Positions 8,282-16,886 of a stretch of DNA of 64,000 nucleotides are shown in pieces; positions within the stretch are counted from its first letter, which is position 1; each line of letters opens with the position of its first letter. The notes below the pieces were generated by a model. It worked only from the letters and a program-made list of their open reading frames with translations, was not told the origin of the DNA and ran no database searches. Source of the DNA: JAKSCF01 sp028279945. Its GTDB lineage: Bacteria; Bacillota; Clostridia; Peptostreptococcales; JAAYPU01. The translations under genes and the position numbers were made by a program. The stretch is taken from NCBI GenBank assembly GCA_028279945.1, contig JANQMT010000143.1, forward strand, positions 32,668-96,667. The letters run 5' to 3'.

Positions 8282-9445
8282 ATGTCTAGCAACTCATTTA
8301 AATTTCATAGTCCAACAACTCTTATTTTAGAAAACAATGCTTCTTTGAAGCTGGGTGAATATTTAAGAAAATTGGGAGTCAAAAAAGCCTTGGTTGTTAC
8401 AGATGCGATGATGACAAAACTTGGTGTTGATCAAAAAATCATAGAACAGGCAAAAAGGGATGGTGTAGAGTGTGAAGTCTATAATAAAGTATTGCCTGAA
8501 CCTCCAGTGGACAATGCAAATACAGCCTTAGACATTTATAAAGATACAGGCTGCAACGGAGTTGTAGGTCTAGGAGGTGGAAGTCCCATAGATGTTGCAA
8601 AGGCGGTTGCCATGCTGGCCACAAATCGGGGGAAATATGAGGATTTTGCCGGTATAGGCAAAGTCCCCGGTAGATGTGCCCCATTAATCCTTATGCCAAC
8701 CACTTCGGGTACAGGATCAGAAGTTTCAATATTCTCCATCATGCTGGTAAATGGATCCAAAATGGGAGTGGTGGATGAGAATATTACCGCAGATGTTGCA
8801 CTGGTTGATCCAATGTTAACATTCAGTGTTCCAAGAAATGTAACTGCAGCAACGGGATTGGATGCACTTTGTCACCATATGGAAAGCTTTATGTCGGTAA
8901 ACAGCTCCCCACTTTGTGATACCATTTGTCTTGAGGGAATCAGAGTAATAACAAAAAATCTCCGCAAAGCTGTCGGGCATGGTCAAAATGCTGAGGCACG
9001 TTATTGGATGAGCTATGGCAGTGTATTGGGAGGATTTGCAATGAACCTTACGGAAGGTGCTGCAGCAAATCATGGCCTTGCATTTGCATTGGGGGCCAAA
9101 TTCCATATCAGTCATGGGTTGTCTAATGCAGTTATGCTTCCATATGTATTTCCTTTGGTTGCCCGTACAGAGTGTGAGAAGGCACGGCTGATTGGAAGAG
9201 CTATGGGAGAAGATGTTGACGGACTTTCTGACAGAAACGCTCTTGAGGTTACAGCTGCAGCTGTCAAAACTTTGGTAAGTGACGTAGGCTGTTTAATTCC
9301 GCTGAGTGAATTAAAAGTAACAGAAGCAGATATTGATAAACTTGTAAGAGAAACTGAGAAACAGAGGCGTGTGTTGGAACACTCAACCTACGAATTAACA
9401 ACTGCTGAGATAAAAGAAATATTTGTTGAAGCACTGCAGATTTAA
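8282..9445 (+). CDS. iron-type alcohol dehydrogenase (family III) 1
   Basis: 387 residues, standard length for the metal-dependent family III alcohol dehydrogenases. Seen in order: the GGGSPIDVAKA dinucleotide loop, the PTTSGTGSE motif, GLDALCHHMESF with an Asp and a His ligand, and two further His ligands in NHGLAF and ISHGLSN. The histidine usually four residues after the third ligand (the HGMAH pattern) is Phe here, which could alter substrate preference. GGGAGG lies just upstream, and the gene follows the CoA-transferase by 24 bases. Its role is interconversion of an alcohol and the aldehyde used by the dehydrogenases at 2620 and 5295. Confidence 0.9.
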   Translation: MSSNSFKFHSPTTLILENNASLKLGEYLRKLGVKKALVVTDAMMTKLGVDQKIIEQAKRDGVECEVYNKVLPEPPVDNANTALDIYKDTGCNGVVGLGGGSPIDVAKAVAMLATNRGKYEDFAGIGKVPGRCAPLILMPTTSGTGSEVSIFSIMLVNGSKMGVVDENITADVALVDPMLTFSVPRNVTAATGLDALCHHMESFMSVNSSPLCDTICLEGIRVITKNLRKAVGHGQNAEARYWMSYGSVLGGFAMNLTEGAAANHGLAFALGAKFHISHGLSNAVMLPYVFPLVARTECEKARLIGRAMGEDVDGLSDRNALEVTAAAVKTLVSDVGCLIPLSELKVTEADIDKLVRETEKQRRVLEHSTYELTTAEIKEIFVEALQI

Positions 9446-9506
9446 TAAAGGGCTGAAACTGTGTAAAGTTTTTTGATCAATACTTAAAAAAAAATGGAGG
9501 ATATTT

Positions 9507-10805
9507 ATGGCTTGGAAACAAATGTACGCCCATAAAATAGTGACAGCAGAAGAAGCTGTAAAGCATATTAAATCCAACGATAGGCTTGTTTTAGGTCATG
9601 CGGCTGCAGAACCCTTACCTCTTACAGATGCAATGGTTGCAAATAAAGATCAATATGAAAATGTTGAGATTATTCATTTTGTACCTATGGGAAAATCAGA
9701 ATATTGTAAACCTGAAATGGAAAATTACTTCACACATAATTCATTCTTTCTGGGTGGGAATACAAGAGAGGCTATTGCAAGCGGACGCGGCAGATTTACG
9801 CCTGCATTTTTACATGAGTCGGTAAACTTCTTTAAAACGACGCTGCAACCTGATGTTGCGCTCTTTCAGGTTTCGCCACCAGATGAACACGGATATTGCA
9901 GCTTTGGAATATCTGTTGATTTTACAAAACCTGCAGCTGAGAGTGCTAGGTTAAAAATTGCAGAGATCAATGATATATTTCCGCGTACTTTGGGAGATAC
10001 TTTTATACATATTTCTGATATTGATTATTTGGTGCCCACCTCACGCCCTTTAATTGAAATTATGCCTACAGATATCGGAGAGGTTGAGCGTGCCATCGGC
10101 GAAAATTGTGCTTCAATTATTGAAGATGGTTCTGCAATTCAGATGGGGATAGGTGCTATTCCTGATGCAGTTTTATTGTTTTTGGACAATAAAAAAGATC
10201 TGGGAATCCATACGGAAATGCTTTCTACAGGTGTTGTAAGATTGGTAAAACAGGGTGTGATCAACAACCGATTGAAAACAACTCACTCAGGAAAAATAAC
10301 GGCAACTTTTGTTATGGGGACACAAGAGCTTTATGATTTTGCGGAAAACAATCCAATGGTTGAGCTTTACCCGGCTGACTATATCAATGATCCGGTATTG
10401 ATAAGCAGAAATGATAAAGTGGTATCGATTTGTTCATGCATACAGATTGATTTTACGGGACAAGTCTGTGCTGAAAGTATTGGACCAAAGCAGTTCAGCG
10501 GCACAGGAGGTCAAGTTGACTTTTTTCGCGGAGCCAATATGAGTAAAGGTGGGAAAGCAATAACGGCTATTTCATCCACAACGGCTAATGGAAAAATATC
10601 AAGAATCGTTCCGTTTCTTGACTATGGTTCTGTTGTGACATCAACAAGAAATGATGTGAACTATGTTGTCACAGAATACGGAATTGCTCAGCTCAAGGGA
10701 AAAACGACCCGCAACAGAGCAAGAGCATTAATTAATATTGCACATCCTAAATTCCGTCCTGAGCTAATAAGTCAATTTGAAGAAATATTTAAGTGTGTAT
10801 TTTAA
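9507..10805 (+). CDS. 4-hydroxybutyrate/butyrate-type CoA-transferase (AbfT/Cat2 family)
   Basis: 432 residues, matching the AbfT/butyryl-CoA:acetate CoA-transferase family. The catalytic glutamate is intact as Glu237 in LGIHTEML, and the GTGGQVDF CoA-loop is present, so unlike the paralogue at 6770 this enzyme should be active. It would move CoA from acetyl-CoA or a similar donor to a short-chain acid, or the reverse, conserving thioester energy. GGAGG precedes the ATG. Substrates within the family (4-hydroxybutyrate, butyrate, propionate, crotonate) cannot be separated by eye. Confidence 0.88.
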   Translation: MAWKQMYAHKIVTAEEAVKHIKSNDRLVLGHAAAEPLPLTDAMVANKDQYENVEIIHFVPMGKSEYCKPEMENYFTHNSFFLGGNTREAIASGRGRFTPAFLHESVNFFKTTLQPDVALFQVSPPDEHGYCSFGISVDFTKPAAESARLKIAEINDIFPRTLGDTFIHISDIDYLVPTSRPLIEIMPTDIGEVERAIGENCASIIEDGSAIQMGIGAIPDAVLLFLDNKKDLGIHTEMLSTGVVRLVKQGVINNRLKTTHSGKITATFVMGTQELYDFAENNPMVELYPADYINDPVLISRNDKVVSICSCIQIDFTGQVCAESIGPKQFSGTGGQVDFFRGANMSKGGKAITAISSTTANGKISRIVPFLDYGSVVTSTRNDVNYVVTEYGIAQLKGKTTRNRARALINIAHPKFRPELISQFEEIFKCVF

Positions 10806-10848
10806 CAATTGCATGATTGAAATTATGTTAAAACGGAGGTTGATATAG

Positions 10849-11619
10849 TTGATAAAAACTGAAATCAAAAATCATATTGGAGTACTGACCCTTGACAACC
10901 CAAAGACGCTAAATGCTATTGATTTTGAAGTCTTGTACAAATTTAACGAAGAGTTGGAAAAAATCAAAAAAAGCAAAGATATTAAGTGTTTGATTATCAC
11001 TGGAGCAGGTGACAAAGCGTTTGTTGCAGGGGGAGATATTATAGTTCAAAATACCTTTGATGTTATTAAAGCATACAATTGGGCTTGTTTGGGGCACAGT
11101 ACCTTGAGAAAGCTAGAGACCCTTCATATTCCAGTGATTGGTGCTATAAACGGTTATGCTTTGGGCGGCGGTACGGAAGTTGCATTAGCCTGTGACATCT
11201 TGATAGCATCAGAAAAAGCAGTTTTTGGTCAACCGGAAGTATGCCTTGGTATTATTCCCGGATTTGGAGGTACACAAAGGCTGCCAAGGAAAGTTGGAAC
11301 CAATAAAGCGAAGGAGCTTATATTAACCGGCAGAAAGTTTAATGCAGAAGAAGCGATGCGAATTGGACTTGTTAATAAAGTTGTTCAGCACAAAGACCTG
11401 ATAACAGAATCAATAAAAATGGCAGAAGAAATAATAAAGAATTCAACAATGGCAGTAAGATTTGCTAAAGCCGCTGTTGAGGACGGTATAGAGTGTGATT
11501 TAGATAGAGGTTTATCATTGGAAAGAGGTCTTTTTTCTCAGTGTTTTGATACGGAAGAACAAAAAAAAGCAATGTCAGCTTTTATTGAGGAAAGAAGAAG
11601 AAAAAGAGAACCAGTCTAA
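10849..11619 (+). CDS. enoyl-CoA hydratase/isomerase (crotonase family)
   Basis: 256 residues starting at a TTG that has GGAGG nine bases before it. The oxyanion-hole segments FVAGGDI and GGGTEVALACDI are clear. Both glutamates used by true hydratases are present, in GGGTEV and in QPEVCLGIIPGFGGTQRL, so reversible hydration of an enoyl-CoA is expected rather than only isomerisation. It sits between a CoA-transferase and an HMG-CoA-lyase-like gene, an order that suggests hydration of an unsaturated acyl-CoA before cleavage. Confidence 0.9.
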   Translation: MIKTEIKNHIGVLTLDNPKTLNAIDFEVLYKFNEELEKIKKSKDIKCLIITGAGDKAFVAGGDIIVQNTFDVIKAYNWACLGHSTLRKLETLHIPVIGAINGYALGGGTEVALACDILIASEKAVFGQPEVCLGIIPGFGGTQRLPRKVGTNKAKELILTGRKFNAEEAMRIGLVNKVVQHKDLITESIKMAEEIIKNSTMAVRFAKAAVEDGIECDLDRGLSLERGLFSQCFDTEEQKKAMSAFIEERRRKREPV

Positions 11620-11679
11620 AGTTTCATAATGATATTCACGCTGGTAAACAATAATATTCAGAGAAGAGTTGATGAAATA

Positions 11680-12570
11680 GTGAAAAAAATACATATTTAT
11701 GAGGTAGGACCCAGAGATGGTTTTCAAAATTTAACCGTATATATACCTTTAGAAAAGAAACTAGAAATTATTGAAAAATTAATAGATTCAGGAATTAGGC
11801 ATATCCAGCATACATCTTTTGTCAGTTCTAAAGCTATACCTCAGCTTAGGGATTCAAAAGAGTTGACACTTGCCTGTCTCGAAAAATACTCTGAGATAGT
11901 TTTTTTTGCACTGGTTCCGAATCTGTTTGGAGCAAAAACAGCTTGGGAGTTGGGGATCAAAAAAATCTCGTATGTTATTTCATTAAGTGAAAGACATAAT
12001 AAGGCAAATATTAATAGAACCCATGAAGAATCTTTAGATGAACTAAATAAAATCATAGAATGCTATCCTGAGATGGATGTGTGCTTGGACTTAGCTACAA
12101 CATTTGGCTGTCCTTTTGATGGAAAATACAGTGTTGAAGCTGTAATCGCTTTTGTAAAGAAATTTGTTGAAATTGGAATAACGACAGTAAATCTTTGCGA
12201 TACAATCGGTATTGCAAATCCCAAACATGTAAGAGAGGTTATTGCTGCTGTAAAGGCGTCTTTTCCAATGTTAGATCTAATGGTACATATCCATGATACA
12301 AGAAATATGGGAATGGTGAATACTCTTGCCGCAATTGAATCCGGAGTAGATAAGATTCAATCTACACTTGGAGGGTTGGGAGGCTGCCCCTTTGCTCCTG
12401 GAGCTTCAGGTAATTTGGCAACGGAGGATATGGTATATATGCTCAATGAAATGGGATATGAGACAGGTGTTGATTTTAATAAAGTACTGGATGCAGCAAA
12501 ATTTGAAGGTGCTTTAATTACTGATGGTATATTCAGCGGGCATCAAATCAATATTAAATCAAACAAATGA
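11680..12570 (+). CDS. HMG-CoA lyase-like aldolase/lyase
   Basis: A TIM-barrel protein of about 296 residues from the GTG at 11680; an ATG at 11629 is possible but has no ribosome site, and the family begins just before EVGPRDG. Visible active-site motifs are EVGPRDGFQN, the SFVSSKAIPQL strand, the metal-binding HIHDTRNMG and the cysteine loop GGLGGCPFAPGASGNLATED. Family members split 3-hydroxy-3-methylacyl-CoA thioesters into acetyl-CoA and a keto product. With the hydratase and CoA-transferases alongside, it may act on HMG-CoA, citramalyl-CoA or a related branched hydroxyacyl-CoA; the substrate is inferred. Confidence 0.86.
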   Translation: MKKIHIYEVGPRDGFQNLTVYIPLEKKLEIIEKLIDSGIRHIQHTSFVSSKAIPQLRDSKELTLACLEKYSEIVFFALVPNLFGAKTAWELGIKKISYVISLSERHNKANINRTHEESLDELNKIIECYPEMDVCLDLATTFGCPFDGKYSVEAVIAFVKKFVEIGITTVNLCDTIGIANPKHVREVIAAVKASFPMLDLMVHIHDTRNMGMVNTLAAIESGVDKIQSTLGGLGGCPFAPGASGNLATEDMVYMLNEMGYETGVDFNKVLDAAKFEGALITDGIFSGHQINIKSNK

Positions 12571-12755
12571 CTATAAAGCACATTGATAATCAGTGGATGA
12601 AAATGAGAAAAGTATTGTATAACACATCTTTAATACTTTAGAAGAAAAGAGGTGATGGTGATTATGTAAAAAAATTATTAAATATAATAGAGGCGTGGAA
12701 TTTAAGCAACCAACCAAGTTATAAGATCAGTAGAAAATTAAAAGGAGGCTAATCA

Positions 12756-13613
12756 ATGACAGATAATAGTTTGGTTTTAAAGAAAATGGTAGGTGAATTC
12801 CTGGGCTGTTTTTTCCTTGGATCCATTGGACTGTTTACCATTTATCAGGGTATAGTATACGGCGCTGCTACTGTCGCGGAAATTGGCATTATGTTCGGTA
12901 TTTGTATTATGTTTGCAGTAGTTGTGGCCGCACCTCTTAGCGGTGCTGTTCTAAATCCTGCTATTACCATTGCGCAGGCCCTATTTAAAAGAATACCGTG
13001 GAAACAGGTTTTACCGTTAATAATTGCTCAGGTTTTAGGCTGGTTCCTAGGATGTCTGCTGCTAATAGCAATGACAAACAGTTCTCTTTTAATTTGGGAG
13101 CAAGCATTAAGTATTACAAGAGGAAATGCGACAGATGTATACTCGGCACAGATATTTATGTGTAATATGCCGAATATGCTAATGGCACTGGGTTTGGGGG
13201 CTGGATTAGACACTGGATTGGTATCATGGCCTTTATGGGCCTGTATTGCAAATGAAATAATGTGCTCTATACTGTTGACACTAGCTGTACTGGTTTTTAC
13301 AGATCCAAGAATCAGATTGAGACCTGAATTGAAGAATCTGTCACTATATCTGGGGCTTATAGTAGCTCTGGCTATTGGAGCTATGCTTGCAGGATCAACT
13401 GCTTGTATGAATCCTGCCCGTGATTTGGGACCTAGAATAGCACTGCATATCTTTGGATGGGAATCTGCATTTCCGGGCTTAGGATGGAATTCAGGAGGTT
13501 ATTGGTGGATATGGTGGATTGTACCTGTATTGGGAGCTACTCTTGCTGCAGTAATACATTACTATATGATTGGAAAAAACATTGTGGATGATGAAATGGA
13601 AGATGCTAAATAA
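12756..13613 (+). CDS. aquaglyceroporin (MIP family, GlpF-like)
   Basis: 285 residues with six predicted membrane helices and both pore loops: NPA at LNPAITIA and the second at MNPARDLGPR, where the Asp after NPAR is typical of glycerol facilitators rather than strict water channels. It would let a small uncharged solute such as glycerol or a diol cross the membrane. AAGGAGG precedes the ATG. Lying between the lyase and the second alcohol dehydrogenase, it supports the idea that the island handles a diffusible alcohol or exports one. The 185-base gap before it shows no clear terminator. Confidence 0.9.
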   Translation: MTDNSLVLKKMVGEFLGCFFLGSIGLFTIYQGIVYGAATVAEIGIMFGICIMFAVVVAAPLSGAVLNPAITIAQALFKRIPWKQVLPLIIAQVLGWFLGCLLLIAMTNSSLLIWEQALSITRGNATDVYSAQIFMCNMPNMLMALGLGAGLDTGLVSWPLWACIANEIMCSILLTLAVLVFTDPRIRLRPELKNLSLYLGLIVALAIGAMLAGSTACMNPARDLGPRIALHIFGWESAFPGLGWNSGGYWWIWWIVPVLGATLAAVIHYYMIGKNIVDDEMEDAK

Positions 13614-13707
13614 ACCAGAAATCAAAACTGCATAATACTATTTAATAAAAATAAAACTAACTACAATAACATATCAGTGTAAACAAAAAATTAGAGGAGG
13701 AAAATCA

Positions 13708-14859
13708 ATGGAAATTTCAACTTATTCTCAAACCTGTCCAACCATTATGGGCACAGGGGCAGTAAAACTTATTGGTGAAAAAGTAAAAGAATTAGGAATG
13801 AAAAAGGTACTGTTGGTAACAGATGAGGGTCTTGTTAAAGTCGGTGTTGTTGCTAAAGTTGAAAAAATATTGAAAGAGGCCGGTTTAACAGTGGTTGTAT
13901 TTGATAAAGTAAATCCTGATCCTTTGGATACTGTTTGTGAAGAAGGCGGACAGATTGCCAGAAAAGAAAAAGTTGACGGCATTGTAGGTTTAGGAGGGGG
14001 TAGTGTCATGGATGCATCCAAAGCCATCAATATATTAGCTTGTAATCCCTCGCCGCTGGCCCAATACTACGAAAGCTGGGAATATAAAACGTGCTTACCA
14101 CTTGTTTGCTGTCCTACAACCTCAGGAACAGGTAGTGAAAATACTATTTATGGAGTTATTACGGACTCAAATACACATGCGAAGAAAGTAGTTCTAAGCA
14201 CTGCTTCACTTGCCCTTGTTGATCCGGAATTAACTTATGATTTACCTGCACACCTAACTGCAGCTACAGGTATGGATGTATTTGCACATGCTGCTGAAGC
14301 TATGACAGTCAATATGACGAATCCTATGACTACGATGCTGGCATTTGATGCCATAGGCAAAGTAGTCAAATATTTGCCGACAGCCGTAGCAGAACCACAT
14401 AATATTGAAGCAAGAGAGAACATGGCGATTGCCAGCAATTTTGCAGGGATTGCTTTTAGCAATACCTGCTGCCATCTTGGTCATGCTGTATCACAATGTA
14501 TGGGTGCTGCGTTCCACGTTCCCCATGGTATTTCTTGCGCTTGGGCATTACCTGAAACCATGGCATTTGCTGCTATTAACAAATCTGATGAGGTTAAAGG
14601 CGTTGCAGATGCACTGGGTGTTCAATACAGCAAAGATGAACCGGCTGTAGAGATTGGTAAAAAAGTTGCCGATAATATGCGTGCTTTTATGAGGAAGATG
14701 AAAATCAAGTCCATTGCAGATTATGGGATTAGCAGAGAGCAAATGCTGGGTATCGTTGATATGGTCATGGCTGATAACTGCTTCCCATTTATTCCAAGTC
14801 CGCTTAACAGAGACGAAACATTGGAGATTCTGGGTAAGATGTATGACAGCTACAAATAG
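13708..14859 (+). CDS. iron-type alcohol dehydrogenase (family III) 2
   Basis: 383 residues. The GGGSVMDASKA loop, PTTSGTGSE, the Asp/His ligand segment GMDVFAHAAEA and the further His ligands in LGHAVS and VPHGIS are present. It is clearly diverged from the enzyme at 8282, and the residue four after the third metal ligand is Gln rather than His. Two non-identical enzymes in one island suggest two alcohols, or opposite physiological directions. GAGGAGG precedes the ATG. This is the last gene before a terminator. Confidence 0.9.
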   Translation: MEISTYSQTCPTIMGTGAVKLIGEKVKELGMKKVLLVTDEGLVKVGVVAKVEKILKEAGLTVVVFDKVNPDPLDTVCEEGGQIARKEKVDGIVGLGGGSVMDASKAINILACNPSPLAQYYESWEYKTCLPLVCCPTTSGTGSENTIYGVITDSNTHAKKVVLSTASLALVDPELTYDLPAHLTAATGMDVFAHAAEAMTVNMTNPMTTMLAFDAIGKVVKYLPTAVAEPHNIEARENMAIASNFAGIAFSNTCCHLGHAVSQCMGAAFHVPHGISCAWALPETMAFAAINKSDEVKGVADALGVQYSKDEPAVEIGKKVADNMRAFMRKMKIKSIADYGISREQMLGIVDMVMADNCFPFIPSPLNRDETLEILGKMYDSYK

Positions 14860-14923
14860 AATCGGCTATATAAGATAATTATTTAAAAGCTAAACCAGAA
14901 GGTAAGATGATTATAAAAAACAA

Positions 14924-14956
14924 TTCCCGTTAGTAGATACTAGCGGGAGTTTTATT
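14924..14956 (+). terminator. terminator closing the alcohol/aldehyde/CoA island
   Basis: A 9-bp stem (14925-14933 with 14940-14948) with a 6-nt loop is followed by GTTTTATT. A group II intron remnant begins at its very end. Confidence 0.8.
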
Positions 14957-15070
14957 GTGGGTCCACCATGAAGTAATGGGTGAAAGCTCCCAACATGCCT
15001 AGTGACAGGACTGTATAGCTGAAGGCAAGGGTGTTCATGGTGACATGGAATCTGAAGGAACCCATAAGCA
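14957..15070 (+). mobile_element. truncated class C group II intron (5' end, part of domain I)
   Basis: The piece opens with GTGGG, like the conserved intron 5' end, and contains GGGTGAAAGCTCCC and then GGCAAGGGTGTTCATGG, GACATGGAATCTGAAGGAA. These match, from memory, domain I of bacterial class C introns such as the Oceanobacillus iheyensis intron. Class C introns insert just downstream of terminator hairpins, exactly its position here. The similarity fades near 15060-15075. No reverse-transcriptase gene or 3' domains remain, so it cannot splice. The rest of the gap to 15332 is AT-rich leader with a possible TATAAT near 15166. Confidence 0.8.
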
Positions 15071-15332
15071 ACAGAAAATTTGAATGAAATATTCTTGCAA
15101 GTCAAAAGTTAAATTAAGATATTAAACCTTGTATTAAATTAATATAGAACCGTGGACTAAAATAGTATATAATAAGGTCAAATGTCCTATCTGGCTTTTT
15201 AAAATATAGACATCCTATGTTTTTTCCATTAGGTAAGCAAATTAAAACCAAATAAATTGTATTTATAATGTTACATCATTAATTATTAGGAGAATAAGTT
15301 TTACTAATTATTTTGCAAAGGAGTGAATAACT

Positions 15333-16886
15333 TTGTCTTATGTCGTTGAGATGAGGAATATTACAAAACAGTTTCCCGGAGTTTTGGCAAATGACAAAGT
15401 GAATTTTGCTTTAAAGGAAGGCGAAATTCATGTTTTACTAGGTGAAAATGGTGCTGGGAAAACGACTTTAATGAATATGCTATATGGATTATATCAACCC
15501 ACGTCGGGTGATATTTTTATTAAAGGCTCAAAAATTGGTGTGAAGGATCCTAATGTTGCCATCCAACATGGCGTTGGTATGGTCCATCAGCATTTCATGC
15601 TGGTTCCACCATTTACAATTGCAGAGAACATTATTTTAGGAAATGAGCCTTCTAACTATGGTAAATTGGACATGAAAAAAGCAATCCAAGATGTTCAACT
15701 AATTTCGGATGATTTTGGACTGGAAGTAGATCCTTTTGCAAAAATACAAGACATTTCTGTAGGCCTACAACAACGGGTAGAAATATTAAAGGCACTTTAT
15801 AGGGGTGCTGACATTTTAATATTGGACGAACCTACGGCTGTATTAACGCCTCAAGAAATTGATGAGTTGGGTGTGATCATTAGAAATCTATCCAAAGAAG
15901 GTAAATCAATCATCCTAATCACCCATAAGCTGAAAGAAGTTATGTCTATGAGTGACCGGGTAACCGTTATTAGAAAAGGAAATATTGTAGATACACTTAA
16001 TACAAAAGATACCAACACTGAAGCGTTAGCAGAGATGATGGTAGGCAGAAAAGTTAATCTGGTGACAACAAAAGAAGAAAAACAACCCGGTGAAGTGATA
16101 TTTTCTGTTAAAAATCTTAAAGTTAAAGACAATAGAGGATACGATGCTGTAAAAGGCGTAAGCTTTAATGTACATGCATCAGAAGTCTTAGCTGTGGCAG
16201 GTGTGGATGGTAATGGACAAACAGAGCTGATTGAAGCCATTACCGGTTTAAGAGAAACAGAAAGCGGTCAAGTCTTATTAGATGAAAATGATATAACCAA
16301 ATCATCAGCAAAGCAAATTATTAACTATGGCTTGGGACATATACCTCAGGACCGACATAAAAGAGGGCTTGTATTGTCTCACAGCATAGCTGAAAATATG
16401 ATATTAGGCTATCATTATAAAGAGCCTTTTAGTAAAAATGGTGTTATGAATTATGATAAAATTCACGAGCACGCAAAGGTATTAATTGAAGAATTTGATG
16501 TGCGAACTCCGGATGAAAATGTTAAAGCTTCTTCTTTGTCAGGTGGGAATCAGCAAAAAGCCATTATCGCTCGAGAATTATATAAAGAACCTAGATTATT
16601 GATTGCAGCCCAACCAACAAGAGGGCTGGATGTAGGGGCTATCGAATTTGTACATAAAAAGATTATAGAATGTCGAGACAGTGGTGAGGCTGTATTATTG
16701 GTATCTTTAGAATTAGACGAAGTTATGAATCTTGCGGACCGTATAGCTGTTATTTATGATGGCAGAATATTGGATATTGTAGATGCTAAGAGTGCTACTG
16801 AAAAACAATTGGGTATTCTTATGGCCGGCGGAGAAGAAAAAAATAAGAACAGTGAGGTGATGGATGATGACATCAAAGAAGGCTGA
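15333..16886 (+). CDS. nucleoside-type ABC importer ATPase with two ABC domains
   Basis: 517 residues from a TTG with AAAGGAG upstream. The first ABC domain has a full Walker A (GENGAGKTT), an LSVG-like signature (ISVGLQQR) and Walker B (LILDEPTA). The second has a weaker P-loop (VDGNGQTE), the LSGGNQQK signature and an altered Walker B (LLIAAQPTRGLD). This double-ABC layout belongs to the simple-sugar/nucleoside importers of the YufO type that work with BMP lipoproteins. It is translationally coupled to the permease at 16864 by a 23-base overlap. Confidence 0.93.
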   Translation: MSYVVEMRNITKQFPGVLANDKVNFALKEGEIHVLLGENGAGKTTLMNMLYGLYQPTSGDIFIKGSKIGVKDPNVAIQHGVGMVHQHFMLVPPFTIAENIILGNEPSNYGKLDMKKAIQDVQLISDDFGLEVDPFAKIQDISVGLQQRVEILKALYRGADILILDEPTAVLTPQEIDELGVIIRNLSKEGKSIILITHKLKEVMSMSDRVTVIRKGNIVDTLNTKDTNTEALAEMMVGRKVNLVTTKEEKQPGEVIFSVKNLKVKDNRGYDAVKGVSFNVHASEVLAVAGVDGNGQTELIEAITGLRETESGQVLLDENDITKSSAKQIINYGLGHIPQDRHKRGLVLSHSIAENMILGYHYKEPFSKNGVMNYDKIHEHAKVLIEEFDVRTPDENVKASSLSGGNQQKAIIARELYKEPRLLIAAQPTRGLDVGAIEFVHKKIIECRDSGEAVLLVSLELDEVMNLADRIAVIYDGRILDIVDAKSATEKQLGILMAGGEEKNKNSEVMDDDIKEG

